Source: Adenanthera pavonina
Taxonomy: Eukaryota; Streptophyta; Magnoliopsida; Fabales; Fabaceae
Direction: 5' to 3'
DNA length: 64,000 nucleotides
Assembly: GCA_026686845.1 (NCBI GenBank)
Contig: JAIVEN010000003.1
Coordinates: 4,714,501 to 4,778,500, forward strand
Under the pieces are notes generated by a model. That model worked only from the letters and a program-made list of their open reading frames with translations, did not search any database and was not told where the DNA came from. The position numbers were made by a program, and so were the translations under genes. Below, one piece after another: positions 24,030-34,960 of this stretch (position 1 is the first letter of the stretch; the number at the start of each line of letters is the position of its first letter).

Positions 24030-24230
24030 ATGACCTCACGTGCTTTCTGATTTTGACACCGAGAGAGCCGTGTGTGCATGCATTTTTGGTTTCTAAACTG
24101 AGGATTAATTTTGTTCATACGGTTTTAGTTTTATTCCAGTTGAGAACCTGGGGACTTAGGGATGATTAGACAAATTAGGATCCTAATTTGTCATAATCTG
24201 TCTTGAGAGGTCCCTAACAGTCTTTGTCCC
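24030..24230 (-). repeat. Right terminal inverted repeat of the MULE
   Basis: This is the inverted partner of the left end. It contains its own perfect 24-bp palindrome at 24169-24192 (half-site GACAAATTAGGA). By position it would hold the promoter of the leftward-transcribed transposase. Confidence 0.85.
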
Positions 24231-24253
24231 AAAAAAAACTGACGGAGGGAGTA

Positions 24254-24961
24254 ATATGTAAAGTATACAATTGAAATGTTGTGCAATTTTTAATGAGTGG
24301 AATTGAATGGGATATCAAACATACGCATAATACAGCTAATAAATTTAAAGCACGACTTTAATGTAACTTATCCAATCAATCTTAATAAGTTTTGATTAAA
24401 TCAGTTTTGGATTAGTTTAACTGAACTAGAATTAATTAATTAAAATTTGTTAAACGGCATAAAAGGAAGAGAATAAGAGGAGGAGCGATTTGAGAATGAT
24501 AATAATGTCAAAGAACAACATAATCAGGAGTGCTTGCTACGAAGTCATCTTTACTAATTGCAGATGGACCATTAGGTTTCTAGAACTGCTTGCAACTTCA
24601 AATAAATTCTCCCATGCTCTCTCTCTCCCCCTCTCTCTCTCTACAATATTGATCAAGTAAACGCGCTTATTGTTTATTCACGACGACAGCTTGTCGGTTC
24701 GTATAAATAAATTATAGTTGGCGGGTGTCCACAATCAAAGTCTTGGTCTCTGAAAATTCTTAGACTTTTATTTACTGTTCGGTAACACACAATAAGCTGA
24801 TTTCTCTTCCTGCATGCCTTAATTGAACCAGTCCTATAGTCCACGCCTTTCCAGCTTCCAATTTTCTCCCTCCTCCATTCTTTTCTCCCTTTACGATAAG
24901 TCCTTCAATACCAATCTATGCATCAATACTTGAGAGGAAAAGAAAGCACGAAGAATAAGAG
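24254..24961 (+). promoter_or_regulatory. Upstream region and 5' UTR of the SPRY-domain gene
   Basis: A TATA box, TATAAATA, lies at 24702-24709, which would place transcription start near 24735 and give a 5' UTR of about 225 bases. A CT-rich microsatellite is at about 24617-24646, just upstream. I see no upstream open frame that would obviously interfere. Confidence 0.55.
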
Positions 24962-26885
24962 ATGACCGAACGGGTAAATATTGCGGTGGTGGCGGCCGCC
25001 GTCGGATGTCTTGCGACCCTTTTGCTGGTTTTTGTTTTGCGTTGGTTTTATCACAGAAAGGGAAGAAATTTCGTAGAGCCGTCAAGTCTCACCAGAATGG
25101 CAAGCCTCCAAGCAGCCACTGATAGACTTCATACCCAACACCAACAACAACCTAGTGTTCATCATCTATTTGATCAGGGAACCAAGAACAGGGGCAATTA
25201 TTTTGCGTTTCGTCGTGGGATCTCTGGGAGGCCTTTGTTCAGTTGGGCTGATCATCCCTATCTGGCCGCCGATGCTGTGGAAAACGGATGGTCTCGATTT
25301 GCTTTCACGGCCTACAAGACCCACATGTCGTCGTCTCCTTCGAAAAGATCATCCCTTTTAGGAGTCTGTGCAGCAGGTGATCAAGGCAGAGAAACAGAGG
25401 CCGAGATCACCTGGGAAGTGTGTCAGGGATCCGCCGACTTTATGCAGAAGATAAGATTAAATCCCGGGCTTAAATGGGTTCATCCAGCCAATCCTTCCAT
25501 AAGTGTTGCTTCGGTGATCAGGACGGCTCTGCCTCTGCCTGGCCCTCCTTTGGGAAACCATTCCTTCCCACAAGAGGCCTATTTTGAAATTACCATTCTG
25601 TATTCTCGTGGGGATGATTATGAGTCGGTTGGGAAGAATCGAGAAGGCGAGAAGACTAAGCTCATTCAAGACAATTTGAATGCCAAAGGGAAATCGGAGG
25701 CTTTGGTCCATGTTACCAGTAGCCATAAAATTAACAATGTTGAAGAAGTCAAACTTGACGGTAGAAAAAGTGAATCTGTGATTTTCTCATTGGGCTTAAC
25801 ACCAGGAGGCTCTGTTCCTTTGAGGGTTCCCGGCAGCTATCCTGGGAGCATCGGCTTCAACTCCAACGGTTCTGTCTTTCTTGATGGTAAATTACTTGTC
25901 ATTACCTTTTTTGCTTTCTATGTTCATTTACCCATTCAACAGGGTGTGTGTTCATGGTCATATATTTCAGGCCACTATACTTTTTGTTAAGATTTGTAGA
26001 CCAGAGGACAGGGTCCGCAGGTGACAGTGATAAAGTCCACCGATTCACATTTCCCGAATTTGTTTTGTTCTTATGTGTTAGGAAGGTAACATGATAAACC
26101 CACTCAACTCACATTTCTCACCTAAAAGATTAACACCATCATAGGACCACAGGAAATGTTGCACTGTACCCACAGTATGGTATACTGACACGGCCAAAAG
26201 CATAAACTACCACTAGCAACAGTTTTGTTTATTTGATGAAGCTATTCCCAAAAAGGAACATGTGGACACATCACACGCACACTGACACAGTTACCCCGAA
26301 AAATGGTTTTACTATTGTGCTACCTTATTTCTTTCGAGTTACGAGACATGTACATGTGACTAGGTGTTGGGTATCTCCGTTTCAGGAATGAAGCTGGTAT
26401 TCGAATCCGATAAGGCAGAATGGGTAGGGAGTGATAAGGTAATAGGGTGTGGGTTTGATCCGAGGCAGAAGAAAGTTTTGTTCACATTAGACTCAGAGTT
26501 GGTGCATGTAATTCACTGCCAGCCAGAGGAATTCGGGACCCCACTATATCCAACATTGGCTGCAAATATCGACATTCTAGTACAAGTAAATTTCGGACAA
26601 AGTGCATTCAAGTATGCACCTGCGAATGCTCAAAGAACACCAAATCCATGCTTTACAGCCCCTCTTGTAAATTCCCCTGCTAATACCCTGGGCTACGATG
26701 ACAGCAAGGAGCTGTTTTCTATGGGAAGAATTGATTCTCAGTGGCTGAATCGGTCTGCAACCAAAGGCAGCCACAATAGTGGGACTAATAATCGAGGGGT
26801 AGATTTTGACGAGGAGTCCGAGGCTGATCTATTTGAAATCGTCTTGGATGGTTCTGAAAAACCTCCCAGCTCAACGACGTCGTAG
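24962..26885 (+). CDS. SPRY-domain-containing membrane protein
   Basis: There are two exons: 24962-25886 and 26386-26885, joined through a GT donor at 25887 and an AG acceptor at 26384-26385. The split codon G|GA restores LDGMKLVF, and the total is 474 aa. Residues about 5-30 (AVVAAAVGCLATLLLVFVLR) form one N-terminal membrane segment, so the protein is probably anchored with the rest in the cytosol. A B30.2/SPRY fold follows in the second half (SVIFSLGLTPGGSVPLRVPG, GSIGFNSNGSVFLDG, VGSDKVIGCGFDP, TPLYPTLAANIDILVQVNFG). SPRY domains bind protein partners; plant relatives are annotated only as SPRY-domain or RanBPM-like proteins and their role is largely unknown. The C-terminus is acidic and Ser-rich. 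The start is the first ATG after the TATA box and directly precedes the membrane segment. No sign of damage. Confidence 0.9.
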
Positions 26886-28300
26886 CTTCCATCTGTACAG
26901 ATGATGCATGTATGATGTGATGTGATCCAAGTTGTCCTGGTTCTGGCTTCTAACTTTGCTGCTTGAATTGTGCCAGTGAACTTGGTTTTGTCAATTCATA
27001 CATCATGGGCTTCATTTGGAACTATGTTTGCTGTCGTGTCTCACATCATCACAGTGATATCTACAATAGTGGGGGGCTTAATGCTTTATCTTCAAGTCCA
27101 ATTGGATTATACAAAATACACAGACACAAAGGTTCATAGATATTGCAGACCTCTTTATTATCACACGGGAAGAAGGGTTTAACTTCCACCACTAACTTGT
27201 CATATACAGCTTCATCTCTTCGTCTTCTTCTTCTTGTCCTCTTCCCTGGGCTCAAAAGATAGGGTTGTCTTTTGCAACTTGCAAGATTACATTCTTTTTA
27301 TCTGTATATAATTTTTTTAAAAGTTTTTTCTTTCACATATGTGAACATTGTCAGATTATAGTAAGTTTCAGTAAGAAAAATCATTCATGGAATATCAAAA
27401 TTTTAATAACAAAAGTTTCTGGTTATATCTATTCTTAATCAAATTCAAGTTTAGTTTTAGGCTAATAGCTTGTCTTTATTTATTTTTGTTTTAAAAAAAA
27501 AATTCAAATGGTTGTCTATGCACCTTGTAAAGCAAATTAGGAATTTTACCCCTATATAGATTGACATGTACGTACGTGTATGAGTAACAAGCGAGAAACA
27601 AAACATATGTGAATAAGAAGACTTAAACTGCCATGTTTGTCACATAGATGTTAAAAGGAAAAGTTAATCAGAGATGCGACCAATATACAATATAGCCAAA
27701 ATTAGCTCTTGAGAAGAAGATGTACAGCTCACCAAGTATTTAAGGTTAGCTAGAATATCAACCTATTTGAGGTCTAGTTATTTTTAAACAAATCTCATAA
27801 GTACACTAAATATATAAATTTTGGTCTTAATCTTGTTTTCTTTTAGATCTTTTTTTTTTGGTTCTTTTTTTTTCTGTTAGTTTTGTTTTTATTTTTATTT
27901 TTGATCCTGTCTTTTTATGCGTTGCTAATTGAAATCACAGTATTTTTTGCATCACAGATAAATGTTAATGAATAAAATTTTCTCTCGCCATCTTCCTTTC
28001 TTAAAAAAAATACAAAATACTCACATTATTGTTCCACTTAATTACAAGTTTGTCATTTTACATTTCACAGTATTTTCATCAGTGATTTTTTTTTTTTGGG
28101 GGCCTGACTGTCGTCAGTAAGTTGGAAGCTGCCAGTAACAGTAGCTTCATGCAACCATTAAGAACTGATGCTTCGGTTCTTTTTCCCACCTATTAAATGA
28201 AACAGAAATTACAAACGAAGAGAGAAAACCCCTCAAACCGTAGAAAACATTCTAAGGAATTAATCAAAGCTGCAATACAGTAGAAGAACCTACGGACATC
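26886..28300. other. 3' UTR of the SPRY gene and AT-rich spacer
   Basis: The first 300-400 bases after the stop have the composition of a plant 3' UTR; a CT-rich stretch is at about 27216-27245. Beyond about 27300 the sequence is AT-rich with poly-T tracts (27845-27900, 28085-28097). I see no gene. Confidence 0.5.
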
Positions 28301-28439
28301 AAGTCACTTGACCAAAGAAAACCTTGCAGGTGGTGTGAGACCCAAGATATGATGAACCAGAGCTTGAAGATGCAGCTTTAGTACCTGAAGTGATGTTTCA
28401 GTACGTAACGTAAGAGGAGAGAAGTGTTCTACCTGAGTT

Positions 28440-30415
28440 ATGACCAGTGACCACTCAGGACTCACTAAGGAAGCAACCCTTTTCAATGATTCAGCTGCCC
28501 CACGAAGATCACGCTCTGAATGACCTGCCCAAACAATTTAACTCCCAAGGGCAAACGACATTGATCCTCTGTTGATCTTTTGGAAGCCACCACCAATACA
28601 TCATCTTCCTTCAAAACCTGAGACTATTATAATGGACCATTAGTTACATGTCAAGTTAACGGGTTCACAAACTCTTAGAAATATCAAACAAAATTTACTC
28701 ACATGCTCAGCAATATCTTCAAGCAGTCGTTGGTCATTTTTCATGCAACCTGTTGACTACTCTAATCTCAAATAAACCATTGGCGATTCTGCACTACTTG
28801 CTGTGGTCAAGCCGGGTACGTCTGATATTTCTGCAGTTGCCCAAAATTGCATTCTCAAATCAGAGAGAGAGAAATATACGTAATAATCACCAGCACATCA
28901 AATGTTTTGAAAAAGCCAAAATAAAATGCTGTTTCATTGATGAACTGGGAGTGAGATCAGAGCCCACCTTTCCATAACACAGCAATGTTATTTTCAGCTT
29001 TGTAACCAAATTGGGATTTTCTTCGAGGATTTCTAGAGCTTTGATTGCACCGCCTTGCAAGATATGGAGACAGAGAAGCAGAAAAGGCATAGCCAGCACC
29101 TGTCAATCGCTGCCAAGATTGATAACAGTATATCATATTAGTACTTTATCATCATACATTCATTACAGTTAGGATTTCTGTCAGGTTCAGAAAAGTAAGT
29201 AAAATCCTTAATTTCCACATTTCCCTTTTCTTTTCGCAGTATATTATATTCTAGACCCCACTTATTCATCGTAGATGATGATCAGTATTATCAAATAAGA
29301 CATTTTCATACTTGGTGAAGTTCAGTTCCCGCAATCGCGGCACAGAATCCTCCTTCTGCGGCCACCATGTCCCATTGCAGCAGCTATGATATCCACCTTG
29401 TCAGCATGCAGTACATGATCATAAATCACAAATGGAAATTCATTTCACAGTATATGCATACTGCATTATATACATTGGTTTCCATTACATACTTGAACTC
29501 CATAGTATTCAGTGAGAACTTTTCCAGAACGTCCAAGCACACCAAATAAGTTGCTCTCATCCAACAAAATGTCAAAATGGTATTTCTCCTTCAAACTAAT
29601 GATCTCATCTAAAGGTGCAATTTGGCCAGAATTATGAAATTTTCATAGAAGAAAGATAGACAGGTACTGGTCATGTAAAGATGGGAAGCAAATGTATACA
29701 GACAGACAAGATTTCTTAGCCGGTAGACAGCTTCAACAACAGTGTAATGCCTCGATTTCTTGGCTCGCTTATTTTTTGCAGTGATTTTCTCCAGTGCTTG
29801 TCTCGAAGAGTCCACGTCATTGTGCTTAAAATAAACCACTGTGCTTCTAGAAAGACAAAGGTTATTCTGTATTCCCCAGTGGATTCCCTCATCACTGTAA
29901 AAGATGAAAATCAATTATATTACACATGAAGATTAAGTTTGATACTTGATGTGAGAACTTCCACTAGCAGTAAAAGCTCCAAATGCATGTCAAGATTTCG
30001 TTGAGATCATAAAAGCCTTCAAGTGGAAGGAGGAATAGGAAAAAATTGAATAAAACCCCGAAGTTGATGGTCAAAGACAAGCTTATGTATACTTACACAA
30101 CAACTATATCTCCTTTTCTAGAGACAGCAGGGATTGCACTGAACATGGTACAAAGTCCAAAAGGGTACAGAATTGCATCAGCAGTTCCCAAAAATTTTGC
30201 TATTTTGGATTTGAAGTCGAGTTGGACATCTAGAGTAAACAAGCATATCATCAAATGACAAGCATTTCGTGCGAAGAACTTAAACCAAGAGAACCAAAAA
30301 CAATTAATTTCAAATAAAGTATAACATTAAATCTTACCGAATGTTTCATAGAACTCACGAGAACTATAGGAACCAACACCATATTTTTCTCACTTGTATT
30401 ACTCTCATAGAAGTT
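28440..30415 (-). pseudogene. Truncated, decayed copy of LCB1 (exons 5-12)
   Basis: The exons match, in order, exons 5 to 12 of the intact LCB1 gene at 38.3-43.9 kb and are separated by introns in the same places. Recognisable pieces are IAKFLGTADAILYPFGL (about 30096-30235), WGIQNNLCLSRSTVVYFKH (about 29716-29895), NSGQIAPLDEI (about 29490-29630), VDKVDIIAAAMGHG (near 29390), GYAFSASLSPYLA (near 29075) and VLKEDDVLVVASKRST (28617 downward). Damage includes a frameshift right after AMGHG, another after SPYLA, one near VKLF in the last exon, and a lost donor site after AVYR (CT in place of GT). Exons 1-4, with the membrane anchor, are absent. Because introns are retained it is a duplicated, not processed, pseudogene. 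It cannot make a working subunit. Confidence 0.9.
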
Positions 30416-32580
30416 AAGGAGTCAGAACCAGAACTATCTGATAAAAGGGACACAGTAAACAGGGATGACAGACACCAAACACAAGTTGCTCCAAATTCCT
30501 GACTGTCTACCGACGATTCCCATTACGGAAGCCGAATAATTGGGAATTGAGTAACAGATCCACTTTCCGCAATATTAAATTTGTCTCCATATAAACTAAC
30601 CCCCACTGTTGATGAAAGACAAATAGATGGTGGATAGTTTTGGTAGTAACAAGACTCCTCCGATATTCCATGTCTCACTATGTCTTCTTATCATATCTCG
30701 CCTCTGAATGGTTTTGTGGTTGAATACGTTGAATTATTGAGATTTTTTAACGTATCTTGATAAGATATGTCAATTATAAGGCAATTTTTGGTAATTTTGT
30801 AATAGGTGAAATTTATTATCTTTATTTTATTTTGAACTAGACTTTTTTGGGAGTAAACTTATATGTTGTTCGTTGTGTACTTTTCATATTATTTTTTAAT
30901 TAAAAATTAATACTTTTAATATATAATTAATGACTAAATCTGTAATGTATTAAAAAACAATTCACATATTAATTTTTAATTGAAAAATAATACAAAAAGT
31001 ATATAAGAAAAAGTACATAAGTATTTTCCTTTTTTTTAATATATTACATTGTAAGGTGAGAAATAAGATGCATTATTTAAGACCTATGAATAGTATATCT
31101 TATTACATACTATAAGGGATAATTGAGAGAATTTCTATATTTCAAAATATAAAAGACATAGATGATTTATCTAGTATATTTAATAATTTTTTTTCAAAAA
31201 AAATTTTAATTAAGATGACATTTTTTCCAAAAACTAGCAATGTAATTTATTTATATTGATTATATGATGCAAAAGTTATTAATATTAGATGTTATTATTT
31301 TAAATTATTTTATATTCTAAACAAATTTATTACTTTTCTTAGTCCATGTGATTTTTTCTTTTATTTTTTATATTAAGAAATGAAGAAATTACTTTATATG
31401 ATATATGGGTATTGATATATTGATAGTTATTCAAGTATCTTCACTAAAAGAAACTAATATGAGCATGATTTCTCAAGTTTCACCACACTTCATTCATAAT
31501 AAAAGTTGATAATTAAACTACTACAAGAATAAACCTGTGCATTAAATGCCTAGGCACCGCGGCACGCAGTTCCAAGAAAATAAAAAAAATAATATTAGCA
31601 CAATAAAACTACCATGGCTGAAGATTTTTTCTTATGTGAAGTCGCATATTCACCATTCATATGAAGAAAATGAAACTTCTAGAAGAATAATGAATGAATT
31701 CTGTGGCCAATGATAACAAGGAATTTTAACTAAAAAAAACAGGTCTAGAGCAAACTCAAAGCAGTTTTAAGGTTGTAAAAGAAACAAGACAGATTCAACT
31801 GCTTAACTTGAGAAGGGAGTTCAAGGTCCTCAACGAAGGACTGGGGTTGTCACGGAAAATTTCGACAGGATCATGGCAGCTGTAAATCTGCTTACTACTT
31901 GGTGAAGGTAACAAAGAATTGTTGAAAGAATGTCAATGTGTCCTTCAGATTCAAAAGTTTGAGTACAAGATATCCTCTTTAAGAAACACAAAAAACTCAT
32001 TTATATAATACGTTGTAAAGCTGAATATTTCGTTTTCTAATATATCCTTGCTTATTTTATTCTCCAAACTAATAATTAAATACTCATTGAGAGAATTTTA
32101 CCACATTTGTGATCTTACACAACTCAAGTTAACATTAATCAAAGTTTAAAATAACTATTGAATACCAATATCCCCATTTAAAGTCACAAGTCTTACATTG
32201 TTGATGGGAATAAAATTACTTACCTAAATAACTTTCTTTTGATCATTACAATTTATTTTTATATATTTCACGAACAAACTTCTCTCTTGAAAAAAATTAC
32301 ATATACTAACTTCTTTTCTTCAAATAAATCATATACAACTGACAATATATCTCATTAATTTACAATTCAAATGTAATGTGTTATATTGATAAAATAGATT
32401 TTAGCCCCATGAGAAGGTGTAAACGAAGAGTAGAAAGAATATTTGATCTCATGAAAAATAATATATCAGAGGAGTTGATTTCCTATCACTTACACGTAGG
32501 ATAAGATTTACTGTTGTATTCATATAATTTATAATAGATATTAACTTTTGTAAGGCCTTCTGTATAATTTTCCCTAACAT
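30416..32580. other. AT-rich spacer without recognisable genes
   Basis: Similarity to LCB1 stops just left of 30420. The rest is AT-rich and shows no coding region, RNA gene or repeat structure that I can support. Confidence 0.5.
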
Positions 32581-33048
32581 GAAAGCTTCATCTAATGCCT
32601 CCCACGGATCCGTGTCAGCAAGATGGGTGAACGTGTCCTCACGCCATATATCAGAAAATCAATGCTTCGGTCTCAAAACAGAATCTCTAAAATTGAATCT
32701 ATCACGCCAGATTAGATTTTAAAACATTATAGACATCACAAGGCGAGGAGTGTTGATCCCCGTGTATTCTTCCAGCCACACTGCAGTATGTAAACATGTG
32801 TAAGCAAACTCAGAAGTAACCCTGCCCATCACACGCCCCCACATTTTCATGGAGAGAGATGGACCGAAAAATATAAAATGGACCCCAAAGTTTTTTTGTT
32901 TTTTTAATAAACTGAGATATTGACTCATGGCCTTAATAGTCAGCTAGAAAATCAATGCTTCAGTCACAAACAGAATTTTTAAAATTGCATTTACCAAGCC
33001 AACAAATAGGTCAATTGTACGAAGTTATGAACAAACAAATACAGGAAG
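32581..33048 (-). other. 3' flank of SCE1 with a short direct repeat
   Basis: A segment of about 43 bp just after the SCE1 stop (about 32945-32987, beginning AGAAAATCAATGCTTCAGTC) recurs with few changes at about 32652-32695 (AGAAAATCAATGCTTCGGTC). The open frame between them (32719-32928) has no recognisable domain. Confidence 0.5.
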
Positions 33049-34855
33049 CTAAATAACAGGGGGATATTGTTTGGCCTGCTGCCGCACCCTTCGTCTATAT
33101 TCAGTGGGGTCCTGCATATCAATACAACATTGTTTATCATGACGTGTTCAACAGCAACATTATAAATTTCAGATGTGGATCCAGAGGAATGTAGAAGAAC
33201 CTGGATGAAAAGGTGGTACCCTTCAGTTTGTGCAGGATCAGCAGGGTTCGGTTGGTCCAGGAGATCCTGAATGCCCACAAGAATTTGCTTCACAGTAATG
33301 GCCGGTCTCCAACCCTAGGAAACACAAATACAAGAATCAGAAAAGATAATCCAATTCAAAATAACAGAATCTGCCCATAAAAGAAATAGTAGACTTCTGC
33401 ACTTACACTATCCTCATTAAGGATTGAGAGGCATACAGTTCCTGAAGGATAGACATTAGGATGGAAGAAACCTTGAGGAAATTTGCACTTTGGCGGCTTA
33501 CTGGGGTAATCCTCACTAAAGTGAAGAGTAAGGGGGAAGTAGCCTCCCTCCCAGTCAGTCTGCAACATTTAGAAGGTTAATGGCTTATTTCATTGGAATT
33601 AACAGAAAACTACAAAGAAAATATCTTCCGAAACTACAGCAACAAAAGGAATAAAACCAATTGTAGAAATTAAAAATGGCCAGTAAATATCAATCAGAAC
33701 TGCATCAAGACTAGTTGCCATAAGTAAAATGGAAAATGCGCAATTACATTATAGGAGCATTTCCAGCAACACCCAGGGAAGACATTAAATATTCTGTAAT
33801 ATATCACAGCTCTCTCTTTTGAACCAGATCAAGATTGTGAATATACAGTTCTTCACTATCCTGTGTGATGGATCTGGCCATTTGAGAACGGTATAACAGA
33901 ATGAAGCATTCTTCCTCTTTCAAGAAGATATGGAAATTCAAAACAAACCAAAGATTGTATCCTATCTTAACACTATACCAAGTTACACAGCTTCACCTGT
34001 ACTGGGGAGAGCTCCAAGCAGGGGCGAAGATAGGTAAAATGGGAAGAAACGAGGATTCAGTATAAATCACTCAACCAAGTATCTGAAAGAAAACAACTTA
34101 GCGGCAAGTACATTCCTGAATTCAGGGCGCCCAACTAGCTAGATAATAATTCTAACGGCATCAGGCATTGTTCAACCCAATAATATAAATTAGTTGCTGA
34201 CAATGCAAGCAATTCCCAATCTGTCATCTCCTCATTGACTAACCGAGCAAACAATCCAAGATAATAAAAGTATAACAAATTTTAAAAGCTTAGGTATTGT
34301 AAAATTTGCTTGAATAATAACAGTTCGATTAAAAAGGCACAATGATGAACTGCTTACTAAGTTATTTCACAATTCCATAACACAGTGATATATCAAGTGA
34401 CGTTATTTCCAAAACTAGAGTCAATTTATTCATTTTGAATTCTTATAAGAAGAGAGTCAAGGGTTCGAAATTGATAATTAGCCCTGATTGTCAGTAAAAA
34501 AAATCGTACTTCAAGTCACCAATTAAGTTCTATGCGCAGTGTCTGAATTAAACAAAGAAGAAAGTAAAATAAGAAGAGGAGCACTGACTCCGGCCTTGCC
34601 AGGAATAATGCAGTGCCACACCATCAAATTCACAGACCCATCTGCTCCAGTTTCCGGCTTCGCCACGAAACCCTAAAAAGAGCAATAACAGTTCGATGAA
34701 TGACTTGCACAGAGAAAAATACAAGGGCGTAATTAGATAACAAGGCAGTGAAGATAGCTAAGAAGGAAAAGGAAGATAGTACGGACATGCGGGTGATTCT
34801 TACGCCAAGCTTTTCGCTCCTCGGCAAGACGACCACGCGCGATCCCACCAGACAT
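33049..34855 (-). CDS. SCE1: SUMO-conjugating enzyme E2 (UBC9/SCE1)
   Basis: SCE1 takes SUMO from the E1 enzyme onto its active-site Cys and passes it to target lysines, with or without an E3 ligase, mostly in the nucleus. Five exons on the minus strand (34787-34855, 34589-34672, 33407-33559, 33201-33314, 33049-33111) join in frame through GT-AG introns to 160 aa, the usual length. The N-terminus MSGGIARGRLAEERKAWRKN carries the basic SUMO- and E1-binding helix. The E2 fold has the HPNVYPSGTVCLSIL motif, with the catalytic Cys at residue 94. LVGIQDLLDQPNPADPAQTE and the end DPTEYRRRVRQQAKQYPPVI are typical. All key residues are present, so this is an intact, highly conserved host gene. Intron 2 (33560-34588) is much longer than the others. 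Confidence 0.97.
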
Positions 34856-34924
34856 TTTCCTGCCGTCTCTCTTGCTTTCGACGCTTCCGGTTTCCCAGAA
34901 TTTTCAGTTGGGAATAGCCCCAGA

Positions 34925-34960
34925 TAGTCTTTCAATCATCGATAGTCTTTCAATCATCGG
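34925..34960. repeat. Short tandem duplication upstream of SCE1
   Basis: GATAGTCTTTCAATCATC occurs twice in tandem (period about 18), followed by a (TA)n tract. It lies in the putative SCE1 5' UTR or promoter, about 70 bases before the start codon. Confidence 0.7.

Larger units (their letters stand above)
10981..24230. mobile_element. 13.25-kb Mutator-like element carrying an ULP-like gene (Kaonashi-type MULE)
   Basis: The element is bounded by inverted ends of about 200 bp (10981 to about 11180 and about 24030-24230) that begin GGGAAAAAGATAGTTAGGGA and GGGACAAAGACTGTTAGGGA and stay clearly alignable throughout. From left to right it carries an ULP1-like pseudogene (+), a PWWP gene fragment (+), an inverted 22-bp satellite, and a MuDR-type transposase (-) split by a solo LTR. 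The flanking 9-mers (TAAGAAAAG left, AAAAAAAAC right) match at only six of nine positions, so the target duplication has decayed or was in an A-rich tract. MULEs that combine a mudrA-like transposase with an ULP-like open frame are known in plants as Kaonashi elements. All genes in this copy are broken, so it is not autonomous now. Confidence 0.88.
10715..24251. mobile_element. Stowaway-like MITE interrupted by a MULE
   Basis: The left end at 10715 (after a TA) reads CTCTCTCTTTTCCATTTTAT and the right end (before a TA at 24252-24253) reads ACTGACGGAGGGAG. On the opposite strand the right end is CTCCCTCCGTCAGT, the typical terminus of plant Stowaway/mariner-type MITEs. The left piece is 10715 to about 10980 and the right piece only about 24231-24251; everything between belongs to the MULE. 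The ends are diverged, so the MITE is an old host sequence. Its identification rests on the two termini and the TA duplications. Confidence 0.6.

Noticed and set aside
24962..25990. Reading the first SPRY exon straight through as a 342-aa protein
   Set aside because: The tail after LDG is intron; splicing to 26386 restores the SPRY domain.
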